The notes beneath the pieces are model-generated. The model searched no databases. It was not told the DNA's origin and was given only the letters and a program-made list of their open reading frames with translations. The position numbers and the translations under genes were made by a program. A stretch of 64,000 nt of DNA from positions 1 to 64,000 of the forward strand of contig CBDANB010000002.1 of NCBI GenBank assembly GCA_965197395.1. Direction: 5' to 3'. Source of the stretch: CAZYFH01 sp965197395. GTDB taxonomy: Bacteria > Acidobacteriota > Vicinamibacteria > Vicinamibacterales > UBA8438. Shown in pieces: positions 1 through 8,816 of this stretch (positions within the stretch are counted from its first letter, which is position 1; each line of letters begins with the position of its first letter).

Positions 1-230
1 TGCGTGGTGAGCGCGGCGGCCCGCGCGGCGCGGCCGAAGAAGGCGGTGAGATGGGCGGTGCGGCCGCGGGCGGTGCGGTGGGACCGGAACTGCCGGACCT
101 GGTAGTCCTGGAGGTAGGCGTCGCTGAGATCGCCCAGGGTCGGCCCCTGGGGGCCAAACGTGCGCGGCGGCGGTGCCGTCGCGTGGGGGGCACCGGGGGT
201 GGCGGTCGCGCCGGTCTCGTGCGGGGGCAT
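1..230 (-). CDS. Tyrosine recombinase N-terminus, cut by the window edge
   Basis: Reading leftward from an ATG at 230, preceded by a strong ribosome-binding site (AAGGAGGG), the frame is open to the window edge. After a Pro/Ala/Thr-rich lead of about 25 residues it contains TLGDLSDAYLQDYQVR followed by HRTARGRTAHLTAFFGRA, which looks like the SAM-like core-binding domain found at the N-terminus of phage and transposon integrases. The catalytic domain would lie outside the window, so activity cannot be judged. It follows the terminase genes on the same strand, which suits an integrated phage-like element. The family call rests on a short stretch. Confidence 0.5.
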   Translation of the reverse strand, partial: MPPHETGATATPGAPHATAPPPRTFGPQGPTLGDLSDAYLQDYQVRQFRSHRTARGRTAHLTAFFGRAARAAALTT

Positions 231-424
231 GGGCTGGGTCCCTCCTTGGTGGCGGCCGCGGGCAGACGGCGTCCGTCCACATTCGCTCTGGTGGGCGGCA
301 CAGTCAAGGGGATGGTGCAGGGGCGACGGGGACGCGCGGCGACCGGGGGCGCACGACGCCGAGCATCGGGCGACGGGCGGGCGGTGAGGCCGATGTCCGC
401 GTCAATTCCACTGAGGCATGGCCT

Positions 425-470
425 GGCGTGACGGTGATCCTCGGCCCACACATCCGAGGATCGCCACGCC
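425..470. terminator. Long hairpin between terminase and integrase
   Basis: GGTGATCCTCGG at 433-444 pairs with CCGAGGATCGCC at 454-465 across a 9-base loop, and GGCGT at 425-429 pairs with ACGCC at 466-470 outside a small bulge. It lies just downstream of the terminase stop (minus strand). There is no T-run, so it may be a terminator or simply a stable RNA hairpin. Confidence 0.45.
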
Positions 471-562
471 GTCGTGCTGGCCGGGAATCGGCCGGTCACT
501 GTGGCTTTGGTGTCCGGGACCTGTCCCCCCCCGTCGGCGGGACGCCAGGCCGCTCCCGCGTG

Positions 563-2092
563 TCACCCCTCGCCCCGCGGGTGGGGACGACCCGCTAGAA
601 ACAGGGGCGCGGCGGCAGGGGGCCCACTCCCCGCCCGCAGGCAGCGGCTCACCATTTCGGGCGACATCCGCCGCGGGTGCCAGCGTAGGAGCAGCTGGGT
701 GAACGCATCCACGTCGTCGTCGTGCGCCCCCAGGGGAAACGCCGCCAGCTGCTCGATGAAATCGTCGACCCACGCCCGCGCCGGGAGGCGGCGTCCGGTC
801 GGGCCGGTCGGCCGGGGCAGGTAGACGTTCCCGGCTTCGACGCGCGGCGCACAGGCGGTCGCGCGCTGGACCTTGTCGCCCGGCGGCTGGACGGCGATGA
901 TGCCTGGAATTTCGTGTCGGAGCGTGTCGATCACCGCGGGGCCGTTCGCGGTGTCTTCGACCAGAATCGTCCGCGCGGATGGATACTGCTGGCACGTCCG
1001 CCGGATCGCCGCCAGCGTGTCGGGAAATGACAGCTGGGCCTTGACCCGGTCGACCAGATAGATGTCCGCGCCCCGACGTGCGGCCACGAGGCCCACCACA
1101 AAGTCGTGCCCGGGCCCGCCTTTCACCGATAGATCCCAGGACTGGATGCCCGCGTCGACACCGGTCGGGAGGTCGTCGTAGAACGCCCACCAGCCGCGCT
1201 CGAATAGGCCGCCCGTGCGCGGGCTCGGCGATTGTTGATACTGCCCGGCAAAGCCGTACGCCCCGAGTTCGACTCGGCGCTGCGCCATCTCCTCCGGCCC
1301 TTCGCGCGCGGGCCACAGCAGATCCCCCGGCGCGCGGGTCACGACGCGGCCCGATCGCGGAAACGTGATCGGCGTCCGGCTCGTCGCCTCCGCCGGCAGG
1401 CAGAGCTGGGTATAGCCCAGGTCCAGACACGTCGCCGTCAAGTCCTGCGCATGGAGCCGTTGCATCACGACGACGATGGCCCCGCGCTGCTTGTCATCCA
1501 GCCGTGTCGCCACGCTGCGCCGGAAGTACTCGATCACCCGGTGTCGCTGCGCGTCACTCTCGGCGCCCAGCGGCGTGTGGGGGTCATCCACCACGATCCG
1601 GTGGCCCCCCTTGCCGGTGACGGCGGCCCCAACCGAGGTGGCCAGCATCCGGCCACGCTGGGCGTTCCAGTACTCGCTCGCCTCGGTGGGACTCGTTAAC
1701 GACACCCGAGGCCCCCAGTGCCCGCAGTACCAGGGCGATTGCAACAGGGTCCGCCGGTCCAGGGAGTGCTGCCCGGCGAGCGACTCGGCGTAGCTCGTAA
1801 AGACCCACCGCGTCGCGGGATGACGGATCCACTCCCAGACCGGCCACAGCACGCTGACCAGTAACGACTTCCCGTAGCGGGGCGGGAGGTTGATCACCAG
1901 GCGGCGGATCTCACCGGCGGTCACGGCTTCGAGGTATTCGCAGACGAGGTCGATATGCCAATTCGGGAGAAACGGCGTCGTCGGTTCCAAGATCGGCCAA
2001 GCCTGGCGGACAAAGGCCGGGAAGGACCGCTCGGCCACCCGCTTGAGGTGTTCCGCCTGGAGCGCGGCGAGATAGCGGGCGTCCTTAGTCAT
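563..2092 (-). CDS. terL: Phage terminase large subunit
   Basis: Motor ATPase and nuclease that cuts and packages phage DNA. The 509-residue product has a Walker A-like PPRYGKS at residues 70-76, a Walker B-like IVVDDPH near residue 160, and a C-terminal RNase H-like nuclease half with acidic residues in SWDLSVKGG, VEDTANGP and AHDDDVDAF. The ATG at 2092 is preferred over an upstream in-frame ATG at 2191 because it overlaps the stop of the preceding small-subunit gene (ATGACTAA), as expected for coupled terminase genes. Length matches the family. No portal or capsid gene follows; an integrase starts at 230, so the packaging cassette is either decayed or a satellite-type element. Confidence 0.9.
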   Translation of the reverse strand: MTKDARYLAALQAEHLKRVAERSFPAFVRQAWPILEPTTPFLPNWHIDLVCEYLEAVTAGEIRRLVINLPPRYGKSLLVSVLWPVWEWIRHPATRWVFTSYAESLAGQHSLDRRTLLQSPWYCGHWGPRVSLTSPTEASEYWNAQRGRMLATSVGAAVTGKGGHRIVVDDPHTPLGAESDAQRHRVIEYFRRSVATRLDDKQRGAIVVVMQRLHAQDLTATCLDLGYTQLCLPAEATSRTPITFPRSGRVVTRAPGDLLWPAREGPEEMAQRRVELGAYGFAGQYQQSPSPRTGGLFERGWWAFYDDLPTGVDAGIQSWDLSVKGGPGHDFVVGLVAARRGADIYLVDRVKAQLSFPDTLAAIRRTCQQYPSARTILVEDTANGPAVIDTLRHEIPGIIAVQPPGDKVQRATACAPRVEAGNVYLPRPTGPTGRRLPARAWVDDFIEQLAAFPLGAHDDDVDAFTQLLLRWHPRRMSPEMVSRCLRAGSGPPAAAPLFLAGRPHPRGEG

Positions 2093-2708
2093 CCTCGACC
2101 TCCCCGTCGCCCTCGCTCGGCAGTTCCGTGGCCGTGTCGAGCGAGGCCAGAAGCTGCCGCTGGCGCGCGAGCTCCGCCGCGAGTGCCGCATCGGTCATGG
2201 CGTCGAACGGCCCCTCGGTGGCCCTGACGTCGAGCTTCTGGGGCGCATCGAGGCCCCAGACGCGCCGTTGGTCCGCCAAGACCTTCCGTGCGACCTCGAG
2301 ATACCGGGGGTCCCCATGTTGCGTCTCGACGACCAGCTGGGCCACCGTCGCGCCGGGTGTCCCCGGACCACGGTCAGTCTTCCGCTGCACGCGGCGCGTC
2401 GCATCGGTCTTACTCGCGTCCCAGGCTCGGAGACTCTCCCGGTACAGGTAGTCAAGGCGCAACGTCTGGCGCGCCTTCTGCCGTTCCACGCGGTCGACGA
2501 GCTCTTCCAAGGCCCGCTGTTCGAGCCGACTCAGGATCTTCGAGACGGCGCCCTGGGTCAGGCCCTCCTCCGCCGCGGTCTCCCGCTGGCTGTGACCCTG
2601 AATCGAGCGCTCCAGCACCCGGAGCTCGCGAGCCTGAATCCGCGCACGCGGTTCGTGGCCCCCCTGCCCGCCGCGACCCGGCCCTGGTGTGCGCCCGTCA
2701 CCGGTCAT
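2085..2708 (-). CDS. Terminase small subunit-like helix-turn-helix protein
   Basis: The 207-residue protein has a central helix-turn-helix segment (SQRETAAEEGLTQGAVSKIL, residues about 40-59) followed by a charged helical region (LEELVDRVERQKARQT) and a C-terminal acidic tail. It sits between a DNA methyltransferase and the large terminase and overlaps both by a few bases, so it is most likely the DNA-recognition small subunit. Sequence similarity alone would only support a generic HTH call; position gives the function. Confidence 0.7.
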   Translation of the reverse strand: MTGDGRTPGPGRGGQGGHEPRARIQARELRVLERSIQGHSQRETAAEEGLTQGAVSKILSRLEQRALEELVDRVERQKARQTLRLDYLYRESLRAWDASKTDATRRVQRKTDRGPGTPGATVAQLVVETQHGDPRYLEVARKVLADQRRVWGLDAPQKLDVRATEGPFDAMTDAALAAELARQRQLLASLDTATELPSEGDGEVEDD

Positions 2709-3955
2709 CGCCCACCTCCTACCACAGTCGCCGATTGGCCGGTGAACGCCTCCCAGCGTGACACCGCCACCTGGACGTACTGCGGATCAATCTCGAGTGC
2801 GACGCACCGCCGGCCGGTCTTCTCGGCGGCAATGAGTGCCGTGCCGCTGCCGCAAAAGGGGTCGAAGAGGGTTTCGCCTGGCTGCGTATGGTTCAGGAGG
2901 GGAATCTCCACCAGGCGCACGGGCTTCTGCGTTCCGTGACCGGTCGGCGCGTTCTCCCCTTCACGCAAGCCACCCACGGGGTTCAGGTTCGGGACCTCCC
3001 ACACGGTCGACTGCCGGCGGTCGCCGCACCACTGGGCGGTGGCACCGCGGCGCACCGCATACCAGGCAGGCTCGTGGCCCCAGTGGTAGTGGCCTCGACT
3101 GAGGGCGAACTGCTGTTTGACCCAGATGATCTGACTCCGTAGATCGAAGCCAGCCGCTTCGAGCGACGCGGCCACGGTCGCGGCCCGGAGCCCCGCGTGA
3201 AAAACATACGCGACGTCCCCGGTGAACAACCGCCAGGCATCGGTCCAATCAGCACGGTCGTCGTTGACGACGCGGCCGACCGCGGTACGCTGGCCCGGAT
3301 AGACGGCGTGTCGCCAGGCCGGCGTGTAGTCAACACCGTACGGTGGGTCGCTCACCAGGAGTCTTGGCGTCTCCCCGGCCAGCACGCGGGCGACGTCCGC
3401 GGATGCGGTGGCATCACCACAGAGCAAGCGGTGACGTCCAAGCGCAATCAAGTGTCCGCGACGAAAGGCCGTTGGCCCCGGCGCGAGGACAGCGTTCTCG
3501 TCAGTCTGGCCCGTGGTCGGGGTCGCGACCAGCGCCGCGAACTCCTCATCCGTCCAAAAAGTCGACAGGTCCACCCCTGCCTCGTCGAGGTCCCGGAGCA
3601 CCGCCTCATCCCACTCGAGTCCGAGCTCAGAAACTCGGTTATCAACGACAGCCAACGCCTGTGCCCGGGCGTCCGACGCCAGGTCAAGGTCTGATCGCCG
3701 GACCGCAATCAGTTCAGAGCCATCGCTCTCGATCACCCGCAGTCCGAGCCCCTGCGCCTTCGCCTGCTCGACGGTCTTGTTGCCGGCGATGACGACGCCA
3801 TGTCGATCCACGAGGACCGCACGGCCCGCTCCGTATGCTCGGAGGGAGTCGGCGAGCGCCTCGCGGCCACGCGCGGTCCCTCGATTCGCGTTGTGGGGAT
3901 CGCTCGTCAGGTCAGATAGGGTCACCGGAACGGGTCGTGTCGGCTTGCTCTTCAT
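2705..3955 (-). CDS. ParB-domain DNA modification methyltransferase
   Basis: A 416-residue protein with an N-terminal ParB/sulfiredoxin-like domain (residues 8-110, including VLVDRHGVVIAGNKTVEQAK) and a C-terminal N4/N6-type DNA methyltransferase. The catalytic motif DPPYGVDY is at 203-210 and the SAM-binding motif LFDPFCGSGT at 363-372; this order (catalytic first) is that of beta-class enzymes. Such ParB-methylase fusions are common in prophages and plasmids, where they modify the element's DNA without a cognate nuclease. An AGGTGAAC stretch precedes the ATG. The stop overlaps the next gene by 4 bases, giving a three-gene cassette with the terminase subunits. No restriction gene is nearby. 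Confidence 0.9.
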   Translation of the reverse strand: MKSKPTRPVPVTLSDLTSDPHNANRGTARGREALADSLRAYGAGRAVLVDRHGVVIAGNKTVEQAKAQGLGLRVIESDGSELIAVRRSDLDLASDARAQALAVVDNRVSELGLEWDEAVLRDLDEAGVDLSTFWTDEEFAALVATPTTGQTDENAVLAPGPTAFRRGHLIALGRHRLLCGDATASADVARVLAGETPRLLVSDPPYGVDYTPAWRHAVYPGQRTAVGRVVNDDRADWTDAWRLFTGDVAYVFHAGLRAATVAASLEAAGFDLRSQIIWVKQQFALSRGHYHWGHEPAWYAVRRGATAQWCGDRRQSTVWEVPNLNPVGGLREGENAPTGHGTQKPVRLVEIPLLNHTQPGETLFDPFCGSGTALIAAEKTGRRCVALEIDPQYVQVAVSRWEAFTGQSATVVGGGR

Positions 3956-4127
3956 CGTTCACCTCCGGAATGCCTTTGCTCCTCATGAGCAGGGCGGAGG
4001 TGCGTGATGCCCTCGGACGGGAGTCCAGTTGGATCACAGTCGGCCGGAGACGGCGGCGTCACGCAGCTTTAGGGTAGCGCGTGAAGTGGTGCACAAAACC
4101 CGGTGGGGTTTTATCACCGCTGGAGAC

Positions 4128-4607
4128 CTAGCCCCAGCGAAGTTTGGCGATATTCAACTGTTTCTGGAGATCTCGAACAGTGTGGTCAGGCAGATTGAAC
4201 CGAAGGCTCAGCAGCACGCGGATAATCTCAGACGGCTTCCTCTTCGGCACAAGTCTCCGGAGTCGTGCCTCATCCGCATCAGCCAAGACGCGCGGTCGCA
4301 CGAGACGGGATGCCAAGGCGAGAATCCTGTCTCCAACTTCCGTCACCGACTGCGGATCATCCTTGTGGCGAGCGCTGAGGATGCCGCGGACCTTCCGAGC
4401 GAGAACCTGTTGATGGTTCCACCCGCCCACGCCTAACTTCGCCGGCCGTCCTGGTAGCGCGGGCGCCAGCTCGCGCAAAGCGTTCCGGCCTCGAACCGCA
4501 CCCACCGGGTGGGTACGCTCAACGCTGGCCAAGACGTCGTGAATCGTCTGAACCGCTCGCCTTCTCGCCTCTGCGTTTCCATCGTTGAATGTGTACTGGT
4601 CACGCAT
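4128..4607 (-). CDS. Uncharacterised protein
   Basis: A 159-residue basic, helical protein with repeated Leu/Arg-rich stretches (DRILALASRLVRPRV, VRDLQKQLNIAKLR). I do not recognise a family. The coding pattern is better than in the overlapping frames, it starts just past a patch of recombinase debris, and it lies upstream of the phage-like methyltransferase on the same strand, so it may belong to that element. It could also be the end of a larger gene cut at 4607. Confidence 0.4.
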   Translation of the reverse strand: MRDQYTFNDGNAEARRRAVQTIHDVLASVERTHPVGAVRGRNALRELAPALPGRPAKLGVGGWNHQQVLARKVRGILSARHKDDPQSVTEVGDRILALASRLVRPRVLADADEARLRRLVPKRKPSEIIRVLLSLRFNLPDHTVRDLQKQLNIAKLRWG

Positions 4608-4649
4608 ACGACTCCCCCAAGCCAGTCTGAAGACGACAGAATCGACTGG

Positions 4650-5014
4650 AGTGTACCCGCGATCAGTCTGACGCGCGAGCGAGCCTCATACCGTTGCGTC
4701 GTCGCCGTGCACGCCAGGCTCCATTCGTAGAAACGACACGAGTTGGGCGCTCGCTTGCCGCGTGCCGTGTCGAGTGTCCTCAGCCCCCGCACCACGTAGT
4801 CATCCAGGTACCACCGCCAACTGAAACATCCGGCTGAGCGCCGAGCTCCGGCCTCGTCGACCTCGCTCCACTGCAGGTCGAGGATCATCGAGCGGTGATA
4901 GCGTTCGATCTTGCCCTGCGTCATCGGGTGATACGGTGCCCCACGTGTGTGCGCGATCTGGTGGGTCTCCAGATAGTCCGCCAGCAGAGGTGGACTGAGA
5001 ACGGCGGAGCAAGA
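4650..5014 (-). pseudogene. Shuffled fragments of an integrase and a DDE transposase
   Basis: Reading leftward from 5010 there is a piece of an IS3/IS481-type integrase core (ADYLETHQIAHTRGAPYHP and QGKIERYHRSM), then a short piece of a tyrosine recombinase (LQWSEVDEAGARR), then an earlier part of a recombinase (WYLDDYVVRGLRTLDTARGK). The two recombinase pieces match segments of the broken integrase at 21.8-22.7 kb (RWAEVDAAGG and YLDDYVLRRLRTLDTARG) but are in swapped order. The block is cut at its right edge by the IS21 end. It is not functional. Confidence 0.65.
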
Positions 5015-5119
5015 ATAGACCACAGCGCGGCGGTTGGAAGCGCCTGAGGGCGGCAGAAAACCAGACCGCTCGAGTGGTCCACCGAGCATTCCGAGCGTGT
5101 GTTGTGGGACACAGGAGGG

Positions 5120-6619
5120 ATGTATCGAGTGGAGCTCTATGCGGAGGTGCGGCGCAGCGTCTATGTGGAGGGGTTGAGCGAGCGGGCGGCGGCGCGCCGC
5201 TTCGGGCTGGCCCGGGAGACGGTGCGCAAGATGCTGCGCGACCGACTGCCGCCCGGGTATCGCCGGGCGAAACCGATCCGGTGTCCGAAACTGGACGCCT
5301 TCACCAGGGTCATCGATCAGATCCTCACCGACGATCAGCAGCGTCCGAAGAAGCAACGGCACACGGCGAAGCGCATCTGGGAGCGCTTGCGCGCGGAGCA
5401 CGCTTTCACGGGCGGCTACACCATCGTCAAAGACTACGTGCGCCGGCGGAAGCTGGGCGGGCAAGAGATGTTCGTGCCGCTCGTGCACCCGCCGGGCGAC
5501 GCCCAGGCCGACTTCGGTGAAGCGCTGGTGGTCGTCGCCGGCGTCGCATGCAAGGCGCACGACCTGGTCGTGGATCTGCCGCACAGCGACGACGCGTTCG
5601 TGCAGGCGTTTCCGGCCGAGACGACGGAGGCGTTCTGTGACGGGCACAACGCGGCGTTTCACTATTTCGGCGGCGTACCGCGTGGCATCGTCTACGACAA
5701 CACCAAGCTGGCGGTGGCGCGGATGCTCGGTGACGGCACGCGCCAGCGGACCCAAGTCTTCAGCGAACTCCAGTCGCACTACCTGTTCGACGATCGCTTC
5801 GGACGACCGGGGAAGGGCAACGACAAAGGCAAGGTGGAAGGGCTGGTCGGCTACGCCCGCCGCAACTTCTTCGTGCCGGTCCCGCGCGTCGCCAGTTGGG
5901 ACGCGTTGAACGCCGACGTGGAGCGCCAGTGCCGCGCGCGGCGCGGGCAGCGGTTACGGCGGCACACCGAGACGATCGGGGAGCGCTTCGCGCGCGACCG
6001 CGCCGCGGTGTTGCCGTTGCCGCCGGTCCCGTATGAAGCCTGCGACACGCGCCCGACGCGGGCCACGTCGTTGTCGCTGGTGCGCTACCGCCGCAACGAC
6101 TACTCGGTGCCGACCGCCTACGGCCACCGCGAGGTGGTGGTGAAGGGCTACGTGGACACCGTCGTGGTCGTGTGCGGCAGTACCGTCATCGCCCGCCATC
6201 CTCGCAGCTACGAGCGGGACGCGTTGATCTTCGAGCCGCGGCACTACTTGGCCTTGCTGGAGCGCAAGACCGGGGCGCTCGATCAAGCGGCGCCGCTAGC
6301 CGGCTGGGAGCTGCCGGAAGCGTGTGGTCGGCTACGGCGTCTGTTGGAGGCCCGGCTGGGCAAGGCGGGGACGCGCGAGTACGTGCAGGTGCTGCGGCTG
6401 CTCGAAGACTTTCGGCTCGCCCACGTCAGCGGCGCTGTCCGGGACGCCCTCGCCCTGGGCGTGATCGGGTTCGACGCCGTCAAGCATCTGGTGCTGTGTC
6501 GCATCGAACACCGGCCGCCCCGCCTCGACCTGGCGCAGTATCCGCATCTCCCGGCCGCGCGCGTCGCGACGACCGCGGCAGCGGACTACCTGGCGCGGCT
6601 GGGGGCAGGCGCCGAGTGA
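5120..6619 (+). CDS. istA: IS21-family transposase IstA
   Basis: DDE recombinase of IS21-type elements. About 500 residues from the ATG at 5120, chosen because it begins the family-typical MYRVELYAEVRR; an ATG seven codons upstream is also possible. The N-terminus carries a helix-turn-helix (SERAAARRFGLARETVRKML). The core starts at QADFGEALVVV, with a second acidic site near VYDNTKLAV and the GNDKGKVEG box near residue 240; the C-terminal domain holds RNDYSVPTAYGHREV. The stop overlaps the istB start (TGATG), so the two are translationally coupled. Intact. Confidence 0.93.
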   Translation: MYRVELYAEVRRSVYVEGLSERAAARRFGLARETVRKMLRDRLPPGYRRAKPIRCPKLDAFTRVIDQILTDDQQRPKKQRHTAKRIWERLRAEHAFTGGYTIVKDYVRRRKLGGQEMFVPLVHPPGDAQADFGEALVVVAGVACKAHDLVVDLPHSDDAFVQAFPAETTEAFCDGHNAAFHYFGGVPRGIVYDNTKLAVARMLGDGTRQRTQVFSELQSHYLFDDRFGRPGKGNDKGKVEGLVGYARRNFFVPVPRVASWDALNADVERQCRARRGQRLRRHTETIGERFARDRAAVLPLPPVPYEACDTRPTRATSLSLVRYRRNDYSVPTAYGHREVVVKGYVDTVVVVCGSTVIARHPRSYERDALIFEPRHYLALLERKTGALDQAAPLAGWELPEACGRLRRLLEARLGKAGTREYVQVLRLLEDFRLAHVSGAVRDALALGVIGFDAVKHLVLCRIEHRPPRLDLAQYPHLPAARVATTAAADYLARLGAGAE

Positions 6620-7389
6620 TGGCAAAACCGACCCTGCTGCTCGACGCGCAGCTCAAGGCCCTGCGCCTGCCGACCTTTCTGCGCGAGTACGACACAGTGG
6701 CGCGGCAGTGCGCCCAGGAAGGGCTGGTCTGTCCGCGCTATCTGCTCCGCCTCTGCGAGCTGGAGTTGCTTGATCGCGAGCAGCGCGCCACCGAGCGCCG
6801 CATCCAGGCCGCCAAGTTCCCGGTCTTGAAGAGTCTCGAGACCTTCGCGTTCCGCGCAATCCCGTCGTTGAATAAGCGCCTGGTGCTGGAGCTGGCGCGC
6901 TCGGCGTATCTCGACCGCCGAGAGCACGTGTTGGCGTTAGGCAACTCCGGCACGGGCAAGACGCATCTGGCACTGGCGTTGGGGCTGGCGGCCTGTCAGA
7001 AGGGCTATCGGGTGCGCTTCCTCACCGCCGCCGCGCTGGTGAACGAACTGCTCGAGGCCCGGGATGAGAAGCGCCTGCTGCGCCTCCAGAAGCAGCTTGC
7101 CAAGCAGGATCTGTTGATCGTGGACGAGCTCGGCTACGTGCCGTTGTCCAAGACCGGCGCCGAGCTGCTGTTCGAGATCTTCTCCCAGCGCTACGAGCAA
7201 GCATCGACGCTGGTGACCTCGAATCTGCCCTTCAACGAATGGACCGAGATCTTCGGCTCTGAACGGCTGACCGGCGCGCTGCTCGACCGGTTGACCCATC
7301 ACGTCCACATTCTGGAGCTGAACGGCGACAGCTATCGCCTCGCACACAGCAAGCACGCCCGCCACGACGCTGCCGCTCCGGCGTCCTGA
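6619..7389 (+). CDS. istB: IS21-family transposition helper ATPase IstB
   Basis: A 256-residue AAA+ ATPase of the DnaA/IstB type that assists IstA in target capture. Walker A is GNSGTGKTHLALAL near residues 112-125; Walker B is LLIVDELGYVPL near 170; sensor motif TSNLPFNEW follows. The ATG overlaps the istA stop by one base. Intact and of normal length. Confidence 0.93.
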   Translation: MAKPTLLLDAQLKALRLPTFLREYDTVARQCAQEGLVCPRYLLRLCELELLDREQRATERRIQAAKFPVLKSLETFAFRAIPSLNKRLVLELARSAYLDRREHVLALGNSGTGKTHLALALGLAACQKGYRVRFLTAAALVNELLEARDEKRLLRLQKQLAKQDLLIVDELGYVPLSKTGAELLFEIFSQRYEQASTLVTSNLPFNEWTEIFGSERLTGALLDRLTHHVHILELNGDSYRLAHSKHARHDAAAPAS

Positions 7390-7490
7390 CGCCTCCCTTC
7401 GCAAGCTGCTGGCTGTGCAGCCACTCTCAGGCACGCCGTCCACCGGGCCGGGTGGTCTAATTTTCCTCCGCCACCGTGGTCTAACTCAAG

Positions 7491-7875
7491 ACAGGTAAGC
7501 CACCGCCTATGGCGGTGAGACGCGCAAAGGTTCGACCGTGGTAGGGGTTAGCCGAAGAAGATAGACGGTCTCCAGTCATGAACTCCCCAGTTCAGAAAGG
7601 AGACCGCCATACGAGAGTGGCAGAGCCAATCTCACGGTGGATGCTATTGCAAATGCGGTTGCTGTGGCTTCGGTAGTCTCGAACTTGCGTTCTTCCGTCT
7701 GCTCCGATTTGACGCGCAGGCGCTGCTGTGGGCCCGGTCGATTTGGCCGAACAGGCGATCCGCGATTACATCCGGTGGTCGCAAGCAGAGGAGACGCCGC
7801 GAGAGCGGCTAGAAAATCGCTAATCGAAGGCCCCTTCGAGGGGCCTTCATCATACCGCCCCCTCAGGGGGCGGTA
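7491..7875 (+). mobile_element. IS200/IS605-type remnant
   Basis: The left side has a hairpin (CACCGCC-TAT-GGCGGTG, about 7502-7518). After an AAAGGAGA site the sequence reads REWQSQSH and then CYCK, like the first residues of IS200 TnpA, and near the end EQAIRDYIRWSQ matches the usual TnpA C-terminus, ending at a stop near 7823. The middle, including the HUH motif, is missing. Two hairpins follow (GGCCCCTTCGAGGGGCC and CCGCCCCCTCAGGGGGCGG at about 7831-7874), as in IS200 right ends. A deleted, non-autonomous copy. Confidence 0.6.
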
Positions 7876-7909
7876 GCTGATTTTGGTCCGCCCTTGACAC
7901 TGGGGCGCG

Positions 7910-8401
7910 GTGCGGAAGGTGTTCCCGAAGACCCGCGACCAGCGGTGGTGGGTCCACAAGACGGCCAACGTCCTGAACAAACTCCCCAAGGGCGTGCAGG
8001 CCAAGGCGACAGCCATGCTCCACGACATCTGGATGGCGGAGACGCAGAAGTCGGCCGAGCAGGCATTCGACCTCTTCGTGACGACGTTGACTGCGAAGGT
8101 CCCGGCCGCGACCACCTGTCTCGCCAAGGACCGAGGCGTCCTGCTCACCGTCTACACGTTTCCGGCCGAGCACTGGATGCACATCCGCACCACGAATCCG
8201 ATCGAGTCGACGTTCGCCACCGTGCGGGTACGCACGAAGAAGACGAAGGGCGCGGGCAGTCGGCTGGCCTGCTTAACGATGGTCTTCAAGCTGGCGCGGG
8301 CCGCGCAGAAACAATGGAGAACATTGACCGGGGCTCAGTTGATCGTCGAGGTCATCAATGGCGTGCCCTTCGTCGATGGCATCAGAAAGGACGCCGCCTG
8401 A
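7910..8401 (+). pseudogene. IS256-family transposase, C-terminal fragment
   Basis: The 163-residue frame matches the last third of Mutator/IS256 transposases: VFPKTRDQRWWVHKTANVLN at its start and a later TTNPIESTFATVRVRTKKTKG block, which holds the conserved catalytic Glu region. The first two thirds of the gene, with both catalytic Asp residues, are missing; the 5' edge abuts the IS200 remnant. Not functional. Confidence 0.88.
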
Positions 8402-8435
8402 GCTAACCCCATCCACAACTTTTGACAATATCTCT

Positions 8436-8557
8436 GTCTTCCCCTGGAACCCTCCGTGCGGGCGTTGGTCGTTGTAGAAGTGCTCCCAATCGACTAGCTT
8501 CTCATTGAGATCGACATCACCCGTGTACGTCAGTAGCTGATAGAACGGTCCTGTCAA
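8436..8557 (-). pseudogene. IS3/IS481-type transposase tail
   Basis: About 40 residues, including VDWEHFYNDQRPHGGFQGKT, the usual end of integrase-core transposases. Its upstream part is replaced by the miniature ISL3-derived sequence, part of which was duplicated together with this fragment. Confidence 0.65.
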
Positions 8558-8741
8558 GTTGACGAAAAGCTGGTCGATCTACCCCCAAGATACCGGGCTC
8601 GAGCCCGTCGTGAACCCGCCATACTGGACATCACCCGTGTACGTCAGTAGCTGATAGAACGGTCCTGTCAAGTTGACGAAAAGCTGGTCGATCTACCCCC
8701 AAGATACCGGGCTCGAGCCCGTCGTGAACCCGCCATACTGG
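8513..8741. repeat. 114-bp tandem duplication
   Basis: Unit 1 is 8513-8626 and unit 2 is 8627-8740, identical by eye. Each unit holds 39 bases of the transposase tail followed by 75 bases of an ISL3 left end (TGTCAAGTTGACGAAAAGCT at 8552 and again at 8666). The duplication therefore arose after the ISL3-type end had inserted here. Confidence 0.9.
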
Positions 8742-8779
8742 GCATCAGAAACGGCCATCACCCTCAACTTGACAATACC
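8666..8779. mobile_element. Miniature ISL3-derived element (MITE-like)
   Basis: It starts with TGTCAAGTTGACGAAAAGCT and ends with CCTCAACTTGACAATACC. These are the two ends of the complete ISL3 element at 51.9-53.35 kb, and the about 90 bases after the left end match that element closely (TCGAT, ACCCCCAAGATAC, GTGAACCCGCCAT, GGGCATCA). Between the ends everything coding is gone. The nearby Nudix gene begins its 3' end only about 40 bases to the right. Confidence 0.8.
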
Positions 8780-8816
8780 GCGCCGCCCGCATCCTGCCGG
8801 GACACTCGGTGGTCGG

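Larger units (their letters stand above)
5015..7484 (+). mobile_element. IS21-family insertion sequence, copy 1
   Basis: Contains intact istA and istB. The ends carry related inverted sequences: TAGACCACAGCG at 5016-5027 and the complement of TAGACCACGGTG at 7472-7483, with further AGACC-type copies inside each end (around 5064 and 7452), as is usual for the multiple terminal repeats of IS21. Exact outer ends are uncertain by a few bases; no target duplication was resolved by eye. Confidence 0.7.

Noticed and set aside
563..3955. A complete prophage
   Set aside because: Only methyltransferase, terminase subunits and an integrase start are present; no portal, capsid, tail or lysis gene can be found on either side.
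8513..8741. CRISPR-like array
   Set aside because: Only two long identical units without spacers; it is a tandem duplication containing an IS end. No other array of short spaced repeats was seen in the window and no cas gene is present.
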